Source of the DNA: Blastocatellia bacterium
Lineage (GTDB): Bacteria > Acidobacteriota > Blastocatellia > Pyrinomonadales > Pyrinomonadaceae
Reading direction: 5' to 3'
DNA length: 7,572 bases
Assembly: GCA_013695495.1 (NCBI GenBank)
Contig: JACDAK010000362.1
Location: 1-7,572, forward strand
This document shows, piece after piece, positions 4,896-7,572 of the stretch. The position numbers were made by a program, and so were the translations under genes. A model generated the notes under the pieces. It worked only from the letters and a program-made list of their open reading frames with translations, ran no database searches and was not told the origin of the DNA. Within the stretch, counting starts at the first letter, position 1; each line of letters starts with the position of its first letter.

Positions 4896-6566
4896 TTATT
4901 CAAGGGTTGCCGCAGGCGGCTGCGAAGTTAGGCTGATAAGATAGCCGGCGGCCACCGTCGCGAGACAACCGACAACATTAAACCAGAGGAACTCAATATT
5001 AGTGTAGCGATTGACGAGGGCCACCGAGCCCATTCCGATCATGATCCCGAAGAACGCCCCGCGTCCCGTGGCCCTTCGCACACCTATCGCAAGGACGAAA
5101 ACACCCAGCAGCGAGCCGTAAAAATAAGATCCAAAGCGGTTAACGACTTCTATCAGCGAGCCAAGATTTGTGGCATAGGTCGCAACAATGCACGCAAAGA
5201 TGCCCCAACAGAATGTAGCGATGCGCCCGGCACGGACAAACTGCCCCGGACTTGCGTTCGGCCGTGCATACCTTCGGTAAAAGTCAATCGTGGTTGCCGT
5301 CGCCAATGCGTTAAGTTCCGACGAGATCGAAGACATTGCCGCAGCGAAGATAGCAGCTATTATCAACCCGATCACACCCATGGGCATGTATGTCACAACA
5401 AACGACGGGAAGACATAGTTTACGTCGTTGAATGCACGGTTCCCGGTCGTCTCTTTCACAAGGTCGGTCGCCCTGATGCGTTGTTCGTTGAAGGCTTTGT
5501 GGGCTGCCTGGTACTCGGTGCGGGTTGCCGCGTTCTGATCGACGGCGAATGCAACCGCCGCGTCGGCCCGGCGGGCGTGCGCGGCATTGTAATTCTCTGA
5601 GAGCTGTCCGTACTCTTGCGTCGCAACAATCTTTTGACCTTCCACAGGGTTGAAGATCATCGGCGGCGTAACGAATTGATAGAACACAAACACCAGGATA
5701 CCGATCAGCAATATCATGAACTGCATCGGGATCTTGAGGAAGGCACTCATCAACAGCGAGGTGCGTCCCTGATCAACCGACTTGGCCGTCAGGAACCTCT
5801 GCACCTGCGACTGATCACAACCGAAGTAAGACAGAAACAGAAAGAGGGCTGCAAAAACTCCGGACCAGATCGTGTATTTTTCCGTGAGATCGAACGAAGT
5901 GTCGAGGGTCTCGAGCTTGCCAAGGGCCCCGGCGAGATAGAGTCCGTCGGTGATTGATATTTGTTCCGGGAACTGCGAAACGATCACCAGAACGCATACA
6001 AAAAGCCCAAAGAAGATGAGCACCATCTGCTTGACGTCCGTCCAGGTTACCGCCTGAACGCCGCCGATCATGGTATAGAACGTCGTAGACATACCGATGA
6101 CCAATATGGTTACGAGCTCGCTCCATCCCAATAGCACCGAGAGAACAACCGACGGCGCGGCGATGACAACGCCAACGCCGAGGCCCCGCGACATAAGAAA
6201 GCAGAAGCTCGTAAGGCTGCGGGTCTTTGCATCGAACCGCTTTTCAAGGTACTCGTACGCCGTGAAGACGCGGGCACGTGAAAAGAAAGGGACCACGGTA
6301 ACACACAAGATGATCATCGCGATCGGCAGACCGTAATAGAACTGCAGAAAGCGCATCCCGTCCGTGTAGGCCTGTCCCGTCGTGCCGACCAGGGTTATCG
6401 CAGACATCTGCGTGGCCATCACCGATAGGCCGACGGCCCACCAAGGCAGGCTGCGGTTCGCAAGGAAAAAACCTTCGGCGTCGCCGGTGTTTTTGGAGAG
6501 GCGAATGCCATCCCAGATGACGTAAGCGAGGTAAGTGACGACGATTGCCCAGTCAAGTTGTCTCAT
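4896..6566 (-). CDS. sodium:solute symporter (SSS family)
   Basis: A 556-residue inner-membrane Na+-coupled transporter of the SSS family (relatives include SGLT, PutP and iodide/monocarboxylate carriers). The start matches the family: LDWAIVVTYLAYV is TM1, followed by GFFLANRSLPWWAVGLSVMA and ATQMSAITLVG (51-61). The other half of the usual Na+ site is in TM8, IFAAAMSSISSELNALAT (406-423), with the paired serines expected there. About 13 hydrophobic segments can be counted. Between TM7 (about 281-300) and TM8 (about 392) lies an Ala- and charge-rich, probably helical loop of about 80 residues (304-385). That is longer than in PutP/SGLT but similar to what I recall from symporters of Bacteroidota and Acidobacteriota. 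The start ATG directly follows the TAG of the 47-residue ORF, and an in-frame stop there rules out a longer start. The solute cannot be told from sequence; the deacetylase next door suggests a sugar or sugar conjugate. Confidence 0.92.
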   Translation of the reverse strand: MRQLDWAIVVTYLAYVIWDGIRLSKNTGDAEGFFLANRSLPWWAVGLSVMATQMSAITLVGTTGQAYTDGMRFLQFYYGLPIAMIILCVTVVPFFSRARVFTAYEYLEKRFDAKTRSLTSFCFLMSRGLGVGVVIAAPSVVLSVLLGWSELVTILVIGMSTTFYTMIGGVQAVTWTDVKQMVLIFFGLFVCVLVIVSQFPEQISITDGLYLAGALGKLETLDTSFDLTEKYTIWSGVFAALFLFLSYFGCDQSQVQRFLTAKSVDQGRTSLLMSAFLKIPMQFMILLIGILVFVFYQFVTPPMIFNPVEGQKIVATQEYGQLSENYNAAHARRADAAVAFAVDQNAATRTEYQAAHKAFNEQRIRATDLVKETTGNRAFNDVNYVFPSFVVTYMPMGVIGLIIAAIFAAAMSSISSELNALATATTIDFYRRYARPNASPGQFVRAGRIATFCWGIFACIVATYATNLGSLIEVVNRFGSYFYGSLLGVFVLAIGVRRATGRGAFFGIMIGMGSVALVNRYTNIEFLWFNVVGCLATVAAGYLISLTSQPPAATLE

Positions 6567-6710
6567 CTAAGATGCGTCGGAGAAGTACCGGGAAAACGCC
6601 CAAAGGGCCGCGATGATGAATACGGTGAACACCAGCACCGCCGCATAGACCTTTAACCAACGGCGGTCGGCAATGTCGATGATGGTGGTTGGACGCTCGC
6701 CTTCTTCCAT
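6567..6710 (-). CDS. 47-residue single-span membrane protein
   Basis: A short gene lies exactly between mutL and the symporter. It begins MEEGERPTTIIDIADRR, has one strongly hydrophobic helix (about 21-38, VYAAVLVFTVFIIAALWA) and ends FSRYFSDAS. The charge pattern (positive RRWLK before the helix, short polar tail after it) predicts the N-terminus inside. Support for it being real: AGGAG lies 8 bases ahead of its ATG, it fills the intergenic space precisely, and its TAG is followed directly by the symporter ATG with no gap. I recognise no family; small partner proteins are known beside some SSS transporters (YjcH with ActP, YhdT with PanF), but those are longer. A role as a symporter accessory is inferred. 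It could alternatively act mainly as a coupling leader for symporter translation. Confidence 0.7.
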   Translation of the reverse strand: MEEGERPTTIIDIADRRWLKVYAAVLVFTVFIIAALWAFSRYFSDAS

Positions 6711-6714
6711 AAAC

Positions 6715-7572
6715 CTAGCTCCTGTGAAACCCACGCTCGATGTCTTTCATCGTTAACCGAAGCAAGACAGGCCGGCCGTGGGGGCACGTCGTGGGTGAAG
6801 ATGTTATGACAAGCCGGTCGATAAGCCATTGCATCTTTTCGGGGGTTAATTTCATGTTGATCTTGATCGCCGCCTTGCACGCAAGGCTTGCCGCGATGTC
6901 ATCGCGAAGTGCCGATTTGGCCCCCTTACGGCTGGAAATCTCGACAGCATCTAATATCTCCCCAAAAAGGTTTCGCGCTTCGGATGCCGGAAGGTCGTTG
7001 GGCACAGACTTGATCGCCACGGTCCGGCCCGAAAGCCGCATTATAGAGAACCCGAGCGACGCAAGCTCGTTTTCGACCAGGCTGAACGCCTCGGCTTGTG
7101 CCGGGGACAGATCAAGGGTTTCCGGCAGCAGAAGATTTTGCGATTCGATGGGCCGATCGACCTCACGCGACCGGAACTTATCGAAAAGGATGCGTTCGTG
7201 GGCTACGTGCTGATCGATCAAGAGCAGGCCTTCGTCATCGACAGCAATGATAAAGCTCTCGTGAAGTTGTGCGATCGGCCTCACGGTCCCCGCCGATATG
7301 CTAGTAACTTCGGGGGTCGAAACAACTTTCACGGCAGAGTTCACCGGCGGCAGTATAAGGAGGCCCGGAGATGCCGCGGCGGGAGGCGGCACTGCGGGCA
7401 TGCGTGGTGGTTCCACTGCGTCGTCGGCACGCTGTTCGGCAATGTTCTCAAAATCCGACGCGATCGAATCATCGGTTATCTCAGTAACGGGAAAAAGTGA
7501 TACCGGCACGCTCGGGATCTCGGTCATGTTCGCGTCGCCGTGGCCGTTGCTCGGCGATTCTCGTTCAAGCAC
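6715..7572 (-). CDS. DNA mismatch repair protein MutL, C-terminal part (endonuclease type)
   Basis: The last 285 residues of MutL, the mismatch-repair factor that links MutS mismatch recognition to strand incision. The N-terminal ATPase lies beyond the right edge; the GTG at the edge is an internal Val codon, not a start. Visible residues 1 to about 92 are a low-complexity acidic and Pro-rich linker. The C-terminal dimerisation domain follows: RPIAQLHESFIIAVDDEGLLL (98-118), the endonuclease motif DQHVAHERILFD (120-131), ACKAAIK (231-237) and CPHGRP (263-268). These are the metal-binding motifs of MutL proteins that nick DNA themselves and are absent from E. coli MutL, so this host probably does not depend on MutH. 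The motif has V for the usual A and a final D for E. The stop TAG at 6715-6717 is 4 bases from the next ATG, and the last codons supply that gene's Shine-Dalgarno site. Confidence 0.95.
   Translation of the reverse strand: MLERESPSNGHGDANMTEIPSVPVSLFPVTEITDDSIASDFENIAEQRADDAVEPPRMPAVPPPAAASPGLLILPPVNSAVKVVSTPEVTSISAGTVRPIAQLHESFIIAVDDEGLLLIDQHVAHERILFDKFRSREVDRPIESQNLLLPETLDLSPAQAEAFSLVENELASLGFSIMRLSGRTVAIKSVPNDLPASEARNLFGEILDAVEISSRKGAKSALRDDIAASLACKAAIKINMKLTPEKMQWLIDRLVITSSPTTCPHGRPVLLRLTMKDIERGFHRS
6719..6723 (-). promoter_or_regulatory. Shine-Dalgarno site of the 47-residue ORF, inside the end of mutL
   Basis: AGGAG on the minus strand lies in the last sense codons of mutL, 8 bases before the ATG at 6710. 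It supports the short ORF as a translated gene and ties its translation to that of mutL. Confidence 0.65.

Noticed and set aside
7096..7500. Plus-strand ORF of 134 residues over mutL
   Set aside because: It lies opposite conserved MutL motifs; it is a shadow frame.
7570..7572. GTG at the right edge as the start of mutL
   Set aside because: The visible protein starts in the middle of the MutL linker and lacks the ATPase domain, so the gene continues beyond the window.

Overview
The window looks like chromosomal DNA of a free-living, medium-GC Gram-negative bacterium. The large exported PIG-L deacetylase with a glutamine-amidotransferase-like tail, its Na+ symporter partner, the endonuclease-type MutL and the small exported beta-sandwich protein together resemble Acidobacteriota (Blastocatellia/Pyrinomonadaceae). 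That placement is inferred from recalled family resemblance, not from a search. No integrase, transposase, rRNA, tRNA or CRISPR array was seen.

Left part (1-1740), plus strand. The first 370 bases are non-coding. They hold a 21-bp tandem repeat cut by the window edge, a run of small hairpins and a weak promoter-like stretch. Then comes a small probable lipoprotein (390-851). It appears to have lost its last strand to an in-frame TAA, because the same frame continues with a plausible ending to 896. After an extended -10 promoter and a strong Shine-Dalgarno site comes a 1-Cys peroxiredoxin of the Prx6 type (1007-1462). Its frame breaks in a T5 tract, and the conserved C-terminal 74 residues continue in the -1 frame to 1674. 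A good rho-independent terminator (1696-1728) closes this unit.

Middle (1744-2244), plus strand. A stand-alone biotin carboxyl carrier protein with the EAMKM biotinylation motif. It converges on the next operon, and the two stop codons overlap in one TTAA.

Right part (2241-7572), minus strand. This is a tightly packed operon, read from the right edge leftwards: the C-terminal part of mutL (endonuclease type), a 47-residue single-helix membrane protein too short for usual ORF cutoffs, a sodium:solute symporter, and a signal-peptide-bearing multidomain PIG-L/LmbE deacetylase. The gaps are 4, 0 and 6 bases, which points to translational coupling. My reading, which is inference, is that the exported deacetylase works on an N-acetylated sugar or conjugate outside the cytoplasm, that the symporter imports a product or related solute, and that the 47-residue protein is an accessory of the symporter. 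MutL is probably only a transcriptional neighbour. The small-protein/symporter/deacetylase trio is the best candidate here for an undescribed functional unit.
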